In this document: in pieces, positions 6,170-13,112 of the stretch
Layout of the letters: each line of letters begins with the position of its first letter
How positions within the stretch are numbered: the first letter of the stretch is position 1
Origin: Streptomyces sp. NRRL F-4489
GTDB taxonomy: Bacteria; Actinomycetota; Actinomycetes; Streptomycetales; Streptomycetaceae
Direction: 5' to 3'
Assembly (NCBI RefSeq): GCF_001509485.1
Contig: NZ_LLZI01000038.1
Coordinates: 1 to 13,112, forward strand
DNA: 13,112 bases
Program-made: the position numbers and the translations under genes
Notes under the pieces: model-generated
The model's database searches: none
What the model was told of the DNA's origin: nothing
Seen by the model: the letters and a program-made list of their open reading frames with translations, nothing else

Positions 6170-7498
6170 ATGGCTCTGTCGAGACGTGTTCTGCTGGGAC
6201 GGCTGGCGGCGACCGGCGCGGCCGCGGCGGCAGCCACCGCGGGTACGGCGCCCGCCCGGGCCGCCGCGGCCGCTGAGCCCGACAGGGCCACCGGGACCGG
6301 CCCCACGGCGAGCACCACCCCACCCCACCCCACCGCCCACCGCCGCGTACACACCGGCTTCGACCACCTATCCTCCGACGGCTACCGCCTCCTCGACGGC
6401 GAGCGCGTTGGCATCGTCACCAACCCCACCGGCGTCACCCACGACGTCCGGCACATCGTCGACGTCATGCACGCCGATCCCCGCGTCCGCCTCACCGCCG
6501 TCTTCGGCCCCGAGCACGGCTTCCGCGGCACCGCCCAGGCCGGCGGCTCCGAGGGCCGCTACGACGATCCGGCCACCGGCCTCCCCGTCTACGACACCTA
6601 CGACAAGACCCCGCGCGAACTCCAAACCATCTTCACCACCGCCGACATCGACACCATCCTCTTCGACATCCAGGACGTCGGCGCCCGCTTCTACACCTAC
6701 ATCTGGACGCTCTACGACTGCATGGTCGCGGCCGCCCTGGCCGGCAAACGCTTCGTGGTGCTGGACCGCCCCAACCCGGTCACCGGCCGCGCCCCGGCCG
6801 GCCCCGTCCTCGACCGGCGCTACGCCTCCTTCATCGGCCGGGAACCGATCGCCCAGACCCACGGCATGACAGTGGCCGAACTGGCCCTCCTCTTCAACGG
6901 CGAGTTCGTCCCGACCACAGCCGGACGCCCGGTCCACCTCGAAACAGTGCGCATGACCGGCTGGCACCGCACCGACTTCTTCGACGAGACCGGCCTGCCC
7001 TGGGTCCCACCCAGCCCCAACATGCCCACCCCCGACACCGCCCTGGTCTACGCCGGCACCTGCCTCTTCGAAGGCACCAACCTCTCCGAGGGCCGCGGCA
7101 CCACCCGCCCCTTCGAACTCCTCGGCGCCGACGGCCTCGACCGCCGCTGGTCCGAGGCGATGACAGAACTCGCCCTCCCCGGCGTCCACTTCCGCGAGGC
7201 GTACTTCGCCCCCACCTTCTCCAAGTTCCAGGGCAAGACCATCGGCGGCCTCCAACTCCACATCCACGACCGCACCGCCTTCGACCCCGTCCGCACCGGC
7301 ATCGCCCTCCTCACCACCGCCCGCCGCCTCTACCCGTCCTTCACCTGGCTCCCCGCCCACTTCGACCACCTGACCGGCACCCCCACCATCCGCACCCTCA
7401 TCACCGCCGGCGCCGACCCCGACACCATCACCACCACCTGGCAAAAACCCCTACGAACATTCCGCAAAGTACGCAAGCGCTACCTGCAATACGCCTGA
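6170..7498 (+). CDS. namZ: Tat-exported exo-beta-N-acetylmuramidase, NamZ family (DUF1343/GH171)
   Basis: A 442-residue secreted protein of the DUF1343 family, whose characterised member, Bacillus subtilis NamZ, removes terminal N-acetylmuramic acid from peptidoglycan fragments. The N-terminus is a twin-arginine signal: SRRVLLG (4-10), an alanine-rich core, and an APARA cleavage site near residue 30. Family hallmarks follow: IVTNPTGV early, FGPEHGFRG with a conserved Glu-His, FDIQDVGARFYTYIWTL, LDRPNPV, and FEGTNLSEGRGTTRPFE in the second half; the C-terminus is complete. The ATG at 6170 has GGAGG (6158-6162) 7 bases upstream. It stands alone, divergent from the catabolic operon and transcribed toward the integrase remnant. 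No NagZ, amidase or MurNAc kinase gene is visible beside it, so it probably acts outside the membrane in wall turnover. Assignment to the family is firm; activity is inferred from homology. Confidence 0.9.
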   Translation: MALSRRVLLGRLAATGAAAAAATAGTAPARAAAAAEPDRATGTGPTASTTPPHPTAHRRVHTGFDHLSSDGYRLLDGERVGIVTNPTGVTHDVRHIVDVMHADPRVRLTAVFGPEHGFRGTAQAGGSEGRYDDPATGLPVYDTYDKTPRELQTIFTTADIDTILFDIQDVGARFYTYIWTLYDCMVAAALAGKRFVVLDRPNPVTGRAPAGPVLDRRYASFIGREPIAQTHGMTVAELALLFNGEFVPTTAGRPVHLETVRMTGWHRTDFFDETGLPWVPPSPNMPTPDTALVYAGTCLFEGTNLSEGRGTTRPFELLGADGLDRRWSEAMTELALPGVHFREAYFAPTFSKFQGKTIGGLQLHIHDRTAFDPVRTGIALLTTARRLYPSFTWLPAHFDHLTGTPTIRTLITAGADPDTITTTWQKPLRTFRKVRKRYLQYA

Positions 7499-7727
7499 CG
7501 CCCCCACAAGTCGCCCGCAAACACCACCCACTGTGCTGCGCCAACACAGCGTCACGCCGGGCCCCATCAAGGCAGCTTGGCCCCCGCGATCCCTACGAAA
7601 CACCCCGCCCGAAAGTCGGAGGCTCTCCCTGGCATCACGGCCGCCTACCGCCCTGATGTCCATAGTTGGCGATCATGCACCGAGTGCGGCGGCACCGAAC
7701 AGGCCCCGCCCCTGCCGTGCGCGCCAA
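7499..7727. other. Gene-free spacer between namZ and integrase remnant
   Basis: I see no convincing gene, tRNA or terminator hairpin here. Short open frames on both strands have no recognisable motif and no good Shine-Dalgarno. The part nearest 7730 may include the decayed 5' end of the integrase. Confidence 0.5.
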
Positions 7728-8785
7728 CGCGACTGAACCGTCTACCGGCTCAAGGACGACCGCTGCGAAGCCGCCGGATGCGTCCTCGCCCCCTGCAACA
7801 CCCGCAAGCGCATCCGCGTCTATGGCACCACCCGCAAGGAAGCCCTGGCCAAGCTCACCGGGTAGATCGCCGCCAGCAACCCCGGCCTCCCCGCCTCGTC
7901 CGCGCAGGTCAGCGTGGCCGCGTACCTGACGTGCTGGCTGCAGAACGTCGCCGTCCATCACGTGCGCAGGAACACCCACACTCGCTGCACCGCCTGCGGC
8001 AACCGCTACCTCATCCCCGGACTGGGCAAGAAGAAGCTCACCAAGCCCACCGCGAAGGACGTCCACACCTGGCTCAACCATCTCCGCACCACCTGCCACG
8101 GCGCTTCGGACCCCTCACCGCCGACGAAGCCCGCCAGTTCCTCACCATCGTGCACGGTCACCGGCTGCACGCGCTGTTCGAACTCGCGCTTCACACCGGA
8201 TTCCGCAAGGGCGAACTCCTCGGCTCGCACTGGGACGACCTCGACCTCAACGCTGGTGCTGCCGCCACCCGCCGCACCGTGCAGCGCACCAGCAGGGGCG
8301 GATTCACCACGTCGCCCACCAAGACCCGGGCCTCCGAGTGCCGCATCGCCCTCCCCGCCCGCTGTGTCCAGTCGCTGAAGCTCCACCACGAACAGCAGCA
8401 GCGAGCGCAAGGCAGCAGGCACCGCGTGGCAGCACGGCGAGCACGTGTTCACCCCTGCGCAGGACGGATCGATCGACCGACCAACCTCACCCGTGCCTTC
8501 CCCACGCTCCTCCGCAAGGCCGGCCTCCGCCGCATCCGCTTCCATGACCTCCGGCACTAGACCGCAACCGTGCTCCTGGAACAGGGCGTCGAACTCGTCG
8601 TGATCAAGGAACGCCTCGGCCACGCCCACATCGGCGTCACCGCCACCGTCTACACCCACGTCCGGCTCCGCCTCCAGCGCGACGCCATCGACACCCTCAG
8701 CACCGCCCTTAACGGTCCTGTCAGCGACGAGTCGACCCGCGACAACGGCGACGACCCGCCGCTGTGCGGAGCCACCGTCCACTGA
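7728..8785 (+). pseudogene. Decayed phage/ICE-type tyrosine integrase
   Basis: Fragments of one Streptomyces-type tyrosine recombinase occur in order but are broken. The N-terminal part (frame from 7740: VYRLKDDRCEAAGC, then KRIRVYGTTRKEALAKL) is interrupted by TGA (7734-7736, likely a Gly codon) and TAG (7863-7865, likely Lys). The SAM-like core-binding region (AAYLTCWLQNVAVHH, RYLIPGLGKKK, about 7914-8096) then jumps at 8096/8099 to another frame, RRFGPLTADEARQF. Intact relatives, as I recall them, have about 60 more residues at this point, so this is a deletion with frameshift. The catalytic domain shows TGFRKGELL with the first catalytic Arg and FHDLRH. Between them, 8403 to about 8465 reads correctly only in a third frame (ERKAAGTAWQHGEHVF), implying two compensating frameshifts. 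TAG at 8558-8560 follows DLRH where Ser is usual, and the tail with LGHAHIGVTATVYTH and the catalytic Tyr is cut off. It cannot make an active enzyme. It marks a former integrated element; no att repeats or tRNA were found. Confidence 0.88.
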
Positions 8786-8818
8786 CGTTGCCGTCAACTA
8801 CTGCCGTCACCCCATGCA

Positions 8819-8851
8819 GAAGCCCCGCCAGGACCCACCTGACGGGGCTTC
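8819..8851. terminator. Strong hairpin terminator, shared by convergent genes
   Basis: GAAGCCCCGCCA (8819-8830) pairs with TGACGGGGCTTC (8840-8851) across a 9-base loop, with one C/A mismatch in a 12-bp stem. It lies 33 bases after the integrase stop and 50 bases beyond the stop of the minus-strand immunity-type gene. It can thus terminate from both sides; there is no long T-tract. Confidence 0.7.
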
Positions 8852-8901
8852 AACTTTGCTGCTGCTATCCAGCGTGAGGGTTGCGGGATGGGGCAGCGAG
8901 G

Positions 8902-9408
8902 CTACACCTCACCCTCCAGCCAACGTTCGAATGGCGCAACCTCCGACAGTTCGGAATTGATCGCCTTCAACCCTCTGGCGAAGTCTTCGGCCAATTTCGA
9001 GAGCATCGCGACTAGCTCACTCTGCGCAATGCTCTCGCGCTCTGGGTTTGGAACCCAATTGGTCCGCGAATCGCAGTGAATCATCACGAGATCCCCGCTT
9101 GGGCGGAAAGTCAAAGTCCTCTCGACACCTTGCGAGTAGAGGTCCACCTCGACTTCGCGACGGTCGCGCACACCCGCCAGAAGCGATGGGAGCTGCTCCA
9201 TGAAGACAGACAAGTCATACGCGACATCGAGCGGCCACTCATCACTCCCGAAGCCGCCAATGTGGAACCTGCTGCCTCCAGCGTCAAAGAGAGCGCTACA
9301 CGCCTCGATGACCAGGGTTTCGTAACCGTCACCCGCCTCCAGACTCACTGAAGCAGGAGCCACAGCATCAGACGGCACGGCCGGATTGAACGACACAGAG
9401 AAGCTCAT
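8902..9408 (-). CDS. Small acidic protein, probable immunity protein for the RHS toxin
   Basis: A 168-residue protein I cannot place in a named family. It has no signal peptide or membrane segment. By my count it has 28 Asp/Glu against 12 Lys/Arg, so it is strongly acidic (net about -16), as expected for an inhibitor of a nucleic-acid-targeting toxin. Predicted strands (RREVEVDLYSQGVERTLTFRPSGDLVMIH, about residues 82-110) are followed by a long C-terminal helix from about 127. The ATG is supported by AGGAGG that overlaps the TAG stop of the RHS gene (TAGGAGG); only 12 bases separate the two genes, so they are translationally linked. The region is much less GC-rich than the metabolic genes (32 of 60 bases in 8941-9000 versus 46 of 60 in 1921-1980). 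Position, charge and composition point to the cognate immunity factor; no direct functional motif was seen. Confidence 0.72.
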   Translation of the reverse strand: MSFSVSFNPAVPSDAVAPASVSLEAGDGYETLVIEACSALFDAGGSRFHIGGFGSDEWPLDVAYDLSVFMEQLPSLLAGVRDRREVEVDLYSQGVERTLTFRPSGDLVMIHCDSRTNWVPNPERESIAQSELVAMLSKLAEDFARGLKAINSELSEVAPFERWLEGEV

Positions 9409-9420
9409 CTCTCCAGCCTC

Positions 9421-12400
9421 CTAGTTCGGGCCAATTATCGGGAATCCTGTTTTGTACAGCCCATTCGGACTCGGAACGATGGTAGCTACCCGCGCTTGGA
9501 CGATACTCCCATCCGGCATAATCACCTGCCCCAACCCGTCCGGAATGCGCACCGACCTGGGCCCGGCTCCTTCGACATGGAGTCCCTTCAAGAACTCCGC
9601 AGCGGCGTCATTGTCCAGCCATTGTCCTTGCTGATTCCTGGTGCTACGAGCGCGATCGGTCAGAGCCTTCGTGTTCTTCGCTCCGGCACCATGAGTCTTG
9701 AATGTATGACCCCACGTTTTAACGCTGTTGGAGGCCCAGTTCACACATCCGTTGCTGTTGTGAACCAGGACCGACGTCTGCCCCGCCAGCACATAGTACG
9801 TGTGCGTCCCCGCGATGGTCAGGTCGTGGGTTTGTTGCTGCTTTTTGAAGTGGCGGACCGCGGTGATCTTGACCGTGGTGCCTTGGGGGGTGCGGAGTTC
9901 GGTGTTCGGGTGGAGGTCGCCGGCGTTGATCCACTTCTTCTGGTCGACGGACCAGAAGGGGTGGGTGTCGGTGGCGATGATGCTGGAGGCGCCGGAGGGG
10001 GTGGTGACGGTGAGATCGGTGAAGTGTTTGTCGTCCTTGGTGACGATGGTGGCGACGACGGGGCGGGTCGTGGTTTTCCCGGTTTCGGGGTCGGTGGCTA
10101 TGACCTTGTCGCCGGTTTTGACGTCTTCGATGCGCTTGCGCTCGCCGTTGGCGAGGGCGACTTCGGTGTCGGGGAGGAAGCTGTGACAGGGGGATGCTTT
10201 TCGTCCGGACCCGCGGAGTCCGAGCCGCCCGCCGGGGCCCTCGCCACCGCCACCCGCGAGCGCGCCCCCAGCCATCATGTTCGCCATCAACTCCGTGAGG
10301 CTTTGCTGGCAGTGCTTCTTCATCTCCGCGCAGACGGTCATCCTGAGCCCTGCCAGAGTCCACCGAATGCTCGGCTCGGACGGGTCGATGTTGAACATGC
10401 CCTGGTAGAAGAGCTTCTGCTCGGTGGCCCGGTCGTAGACGCGGTTGGTGAACTCGTCGGCACGGTCCCAGGTCGCGTCAATGTTGAGGCCGGGGAGCAC
10501 TGCGGCCTTGGGGTGCTGTCGGTAGTGACCGAATTTCGCGGGGTAGCTGTCCGCCAGAGCGTCAAGGTATGCCTGCCTTTCCTCGCTCGGGCCCCAGTAC
10601 ACCCACGGGCAGGTGACCGGATCGCAGCCGGTGCCTCCGTTGTTGATGGCATTCATCAGGCCGGTGGGGTCGCTGAAAGTGATCGGGTTGTTGTTGCTGT
10701 AGGTGTAGCCGTTGATTTGCTGGGGGTCCGTCAGGTCCATGAGGGGGTCGACGGAGAGGAAGCGGCCGGTTTCGGGGTCGTATTCGCGGGCGCCGAGGTG
10801 GGTGAGGCCGGTGTCGGCGGTGTCGTCGGTGCCGCCGACGAAGCCCTTGGTGCCGGGCCAGGCGGAGGGCTGGGTGCCGCGGGGGCCGCCGAAGGGGAGG
10901 GTGCGGCGCTGGGTGAGGGCCCCGGTGGCGGGGTTGACGGCGAGTTGGCCGGTGTTCTGGTGGTCGGCGAGGGTGAGGGTGTAGGTGCCGTCGTCGGACA
11001 GGACGGCCTGGTTGCCGCCGCCGAGGGGGATGTAGCGGGTGGCCTTGGGGGTGTCGGAGCCCTTGTCGAGGGTGACTTCGGTGTGGTCGCCGAGGGTGAG
11101 GATGGTTTTGGTGTCGGTGCGGGTGATGAGGCGGTTGCCGTCGGCGTCGTAGACGTAGGCGGTGGTTTTGGTGCCCTTGTCGCCGGCGGGTTCGGTGACC
11201 TTGGTCAGGTGGCCTTCGGCGTCCCAGGTGAGGGTCTGCTTGTCGCCGTGGAGGGTGCGGGTGGCGGTGTTGCCGGTGGGGTCGTAGGTGTAGGAGGAGG
11301 TGCTGGTGCCGGTGGGGGCGGTGGTGTCAACGGCGGTGAGGGTGTGGGGCTGGGGCGTGCCGGGCTTGGGGTAGGTGTAGGTGCTCTTGGTGTCCTTGGC
11401 GGCGTCGCCGGCGGGGTCGTGCCGGGTGAGGGTGGTGCGGTTGCCGGCGAGGTCGTAGCCGTAGGACTGCCAGTACGGGGCCGGGCCGGAGACGAGGTTG
11501 CCGGCGGGGGCGGTGGCGCAGGTCTTCTCGGACTGGGTCCAGGCTTCGGTCACGCGCCGCAGGTAGTCGTAGGTGAAGCACTGGGTGTCGGTGCCGGAGC
11601 GCGAGACGTCCGAGATGGCCTTGATGTTGCCGGCGGGGTCGTAGGTGTAGGTGGCCGACTTGTCGACGCCGGCGACGTCCTGGCGGTCCACGCGGGAGTT
11701 GGACACGCGCCGGGTGCCCCACTCATAGGTGTTGGTGATCTGGGTGGGTTTGCCGGTGCTGGTGCCGATCCGGTAGGTCAGCGGCTGACCGGTGAGGTTG
11801 TAGGTGGCGTCGGAGCGGATGCCGTCGCCGAAGATCGAGGTCAACCGGAGGGTGCCGTTGGCGTAGGAGTAGTTCCAGCCCTTGCCGAGGAGGCTGCCTG
11901 TCTGGGACATGCTCCGGGCCATGGGCAGGCCGTTCGAGAAGTAGGACTGGCTGGCCTGGTAGGTGCCGGCGAGTTTGCCTTCGGTGTCGGGGATGACGAC
12001 GGAGGTGCGCTGGGGACGGTAGACCGGGTCGTACTGGGTGATCTTGGTGGTGTAGGGCTGGCCGTCGATGTAGCGGGTGGATTCGGCGAGCTGGCCCTTG
12101 GATTTGGCGACGGTGTCGTAGACCCACTTGGCGCGCAGCGGGCCGTCGGCGGCCTTGTCGTGGAGTTCGGTCTTGCGGCCGAGGCCGTCGTAGACGGTGG
12201 CCAGCACGGCGCCGTTGGCGTCCTCGGTGGTGGTCACCTGGTTGCGGTCGTCGTACGTGCTCTTCAGGACGCCCTTGTCGGGGTCGCTGGCCTGGATCTG
12301 GTTGCCGCGCTGGTCGTAGGTGTAGCGCCAGCTGTTGCCGGCCGGATCCGTGACCTCGGCGAGTTTGCCGGTCGGGGTGTAGGTGTAGCGGGTGGTGTCG

Positions 12401-13112
12401 GCCGGTGCGTCAGCGGCGCGGGTGCGGTGCTGGAGGAGCTGGGTGGTCCGGCCGCGGGCGTCGATGACGGTGGTGGCGGCGGTGGCACCCTCGGGCGGGA
12501 CGACGGTGGTGCGGTCGCCGCCGTAGGTGGTGCTGGTGACGGCGAGGACCTTGCCGCCCTCACCGTTGCCGGCGACGTCGCGGGACTCGGTCTCGCGGCC
12601 CAGGCCGTCGTAGGTCTTCCAGGTCTGGGTCTCCACGCTGAGGGCGTCGGCGGGCTTGAAGATGTCCCGGGCCGGCGCGCCGGGGCTGTAGTACGGCGCG
12701 AACGTCTTGGTGACCAGGCCGCGGGCGTCGTAGAAGGTGTCGCTGATCAGCCGGCCGGCGTCGGGGCCGGGGGCCTGGGTCTGGCGGGCGCGCAGGTAGC
12801 CGTCGTAGAGGGTGTACGAGGTGGTCTGGCTGCCGCCTTCCGGGTTGAGGGTGCGGGTGGCGACGGCGGCCGGCTTGCCCTCTTCGATGAAGTAGTCGAA
12901 CTGGTAGTTGGGGAGCAGGGTGGTGGTCCGGCGGTCCGGCAGCCAGACCTTGGTGGACCGGCCCAGCGCGTCGTACGCCATGACCGTCCGCTTGCCGTTG
13001 GTGTCGACGGTGGCGGTGGGCTGGCCGCGGAGGGGGTCGAGTTCGGTGGTGGTGGTCTGGGCGGAGAGGGGGTCGGCGGGGTTGGCGGGGGGTGTGGTGG
13101 TGAGGGTCTGGG
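9421..13112 (-). CDS. RHS/YD-repeat polymorphic toxin with HINT domain, 5' end outside window
   Basis: The C-terminal 1,229 residues of a large RHS protein; the reading frame is open to the right edge, so the N-terminus is missing and an ATG at 12981 is internal. Residues are counted from the first complete codon (13110). Up to about 735 there are many YD repeats (YDALGRS, YDGLGRE, YTYTPTGKLAEVTDPAGN, YDLAGNRT, YVYDADGNR), which build a hollow beta-cocoon around the toxin. The RHS core follows: LPFGGPRG, then GLTHLGAREYDPETGRFLSVD and the closing DPTGL (814-818), where such proteins usually self-cleave. A variable linker (819-974) contains a Gly-rich stretch. A HINT domain runs from Cys975 (CHSFLPDTEV) through THPFW to VLVHN (1116-1118). 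The last 111 residues are the toxin tip. The next gene is the presumed immunity protein. These proteins are typically exported and mediate antagonism between related bacteria. Architecture is certain; the target of the tip is unknown. Confidence 0.93.
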   Translation of the reverse strand, partial: QTLTTTPPANPADPLSAQTTTTELDPLRGQPTATVDTNGKRTVMAYDALGRSTKVWLPDRRTTTLLPNYQFDYFIEEGKPAAVATRTLNPEGGSQTTSYTLYDGYLRARQTQAPGPDAGRLISDTFYDARGLVTKTFAPYYSPGAPARDIFKPADALSVETQTWKTYDGLGRETESRDVAGNGEGGKVLAVTSTTYGGDRTTVVPPEGATAATTVIDARGRTTQLLQHRTRAADAPADTTRYTYTPTGKLAEVTDPAGNSWRYTYDQRGNQIQASDPDKGVLKSTYDDRNQVTTTEDANGAVLATVYDGLGRKTELHDKAADGPLRAKWVYDTVAKSKGQLAESTRYIDGQPYTTKITQYDPVYRPQRTSVVIPDTEGKLAGTYQASQSYFSNGLPMARSMSQTGSLLGKGWNYSYANGTLRLTSIFGDGIRSDATYNLTGQPLTYRIGTSTGKPTQITNTYEWGTRRVSNSRVDRQDVAGVDKSATYTYDPAGNIKAISDVSRSGTDTQCFTYDYLRRVTEAWTQSEKTCATAPAGNLVSGPAPYWQSYGYDLAGNRTTLTRHDPAGDAAKDTKSTYTYPKPGTPQPHTLTAVDTTAPTGTSTSSYTYDPTGNTATRTLHGDKQTLTWDAEGHLTKVTEPAGDKGTKTTAYVYDADGNRLITRTDTKTILTLGDHTEVTLDKGSDTPKATRYIPLGGGNQAVLSDDGTYTLTLADHQNTGQLAVNPATGALTQRRTLPFGGPRGTQPSAWPGTKGFVGGTDDTADTGLTHLGAREYDPETGRFLSVDPLMDLTDPQQINGYTYSNNNPITFSDPTGLMNAINNGGTGCDPVTCPWVYWGPSEERQAYLDALADSYPAKFGHYRQHPKAAVLPGLNIDATWDRADEFTNRVYDRATEQKLFYQGMFNIDPSEPSIRWTLAGLRMTVCAEMKKHCQQSLTELMANMMAGGALAGGGGEGPGGRLGLRGSGRKASPCHSFLPDTEVALANGERKRIEDVKTGDKVIATDPETGKTTTRPVVATIVTKDDKHFTDLTVTTPSGASSIIATDTHPFWSVDQKKWINAGDLHPNTELRTPQGTTVKITAVRHFKKQQQTHDLTIAGTHTYYVLAGQTSVLVHNSNGCVNWASNSVKTWGHTFKTHGAGAKNTKALTDRARSTRNQQGQWLDNDAAAEFLKGLHVEGAGPRSVRIPDGLGQVIMPDGSIVQARVATIVPSPNGLYKTGFPIIGPN
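9424..9756 (-). other. 111-residue toxin tip of the RHS protein, family unassigned
   Basis: It begins with SNGCVNWAS after the HINT Asn and ends in GLYKTGFPIIGPN. Notable residues are the paired histidines in GHTFKTHG, the charged TDRARSTR segment, GQWLDNDAAAEFLKGL, and the terminal YKTGFP. Paired His plus a terminal Tyr/Thr-Gly-Phe-Pro strand recalls small metal-independent RNases of the BECR group found on contact-dependent toxins, but this is pattern resemblance only. GC is lower than upstream (30 of 60 bases in 9421-9480). Confidence 0.55.
9757..10188 (-). other. HINT autoprocessing domain within the RHS protein
   Basis: 144 residues with the classic pretoxin-HINT layout: N-terminal catalytic Cys (CHSFLPDTEVALANG), IEDVKTGDKVIATDPETG, the central THPFW histidine motif, and a terminal GTHTYYVLAGQTSVLVHN. 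In related toxins this module cleaves after the final Asn to free the tip. It is not an intein: no homing-endonuclease insertion and no continuing host domain follow. Confidence 0.88.

Noticed and set aside
5763..6323. Minus-strand frame through the 39-bp repeats giving a repetitive Gly/Pro/Arg peptide
   Set aside because: There is no good ribosome site and no domain, and it overlaps the SDR promoter and the namZ signal-peptide region; it is explained by the DNA repeat.
6368..7444. Long minus-strand open frame opposite the NamZ-type gene
   Set aside because: The Gly/Val/Asp/Glu-rich low-complexity translation is typical of antisense in high-GC DNA, and the plus strand encodes all DUF1343 motifs.
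7451..7663. Small minus-strand open frame at the namZ 3' end
   Set aside because: No motif or clear Shine-Dalgarno, and it overlaps the namZ C-terminus.
7499..8900. tRNA gene or att direct repeats flanking the integrase remnant
   Set aside because: No cloverleaf-like sequence or convincing matching repeat was found by eye on either side.
9757..10188. Intein inside the RHS gene
   Set aside because: The domain has HINT motifs but is followed by a short toxin tip, not by continuation of an interrupted host protein; it matches the pretoxin-HINT arrangement.

Overview
This is a high-GC actinobacterial window and almost certainly Streptomyces. Third codon positions are strongly G/C, GTG starts are used, the Shine-Dalgarno sequences are GGAGG-like, and the gene families (twin-arginine exported NamZ-type enzyme, actinomycete integrase, RHS/HINT toxin) fit that genus. 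It has two halves: a catabolic block at 1-5.9 kb and an accessory region from about 7.5 kb to the end, with one cell-wall enzyme gene between them.

Catabolic block. A plus-strand pair at 146-2426 encodes an APH-fold kinase and an acyl-CoA dehydrogenase of the ACAD10/ACAD11 type. A convergent minus-strand operon at 5796-2674 encodes a short-chain dehydrogenase, an AMP-forming acyl-CoA ligase and a TetR regulator. The outer ends of both operons carry related TetR-type operators (36-53 and 5848-5865, 13 of 18 positions shared), so the TetR protein probably controls all five genes. Kinase, dehydrogenase, reductase and ligase together match the enzyme classes of the Pseudomonas levulinate (lva) pathway and of mammalian 4-hydroxy-acid breakdown. 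The best guess is therefore a 4-keto/4-hydroxy acid degradation module: the ligase makes the CoA ester, the SDR interconverts ketone and alcohol, the kinase phosphorylates the 4-hydroxyl, and the dehydrogenase-family enzyme completes removal of the 4-oxygen so the chain can enter beta-oxidation. The substrate is inferred, not shown. The operons meet at a G-rich, palindrome-filled spacer (2427-2673).

Middle. The gap 5797-6169 holds the second operator, a roughly 39-bp tandem repeat with CGTACG cores, and an 11-bp triplicated motif. It is followed by a Tat-exported NamZ-family (DUF1343/GH171) exo-muramidase (6170-7498).

Accessory half. A heavily decayed tyrosine integrase (about 7728-8785) has three in-frame stops, an internal deletion and compensating frameshifts. 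A strong hairpin follows. On the minus strand, running in from beyond the right edge, is the C-terminal part of a large RHS/YD-repeat polymorphic toxin. It ends in an RHS core, a linker, a HINT autoprocessing domain and a 111-residue toxin tip that I cannot assign with confidence. The next gene (9408-8902) is a small acidic protein that is the likely cognate immunity factor. The tip and immunity gene are visibly less GC-rich than the rest of the window, as expected for an exchangeable toxin-immunity cassette.
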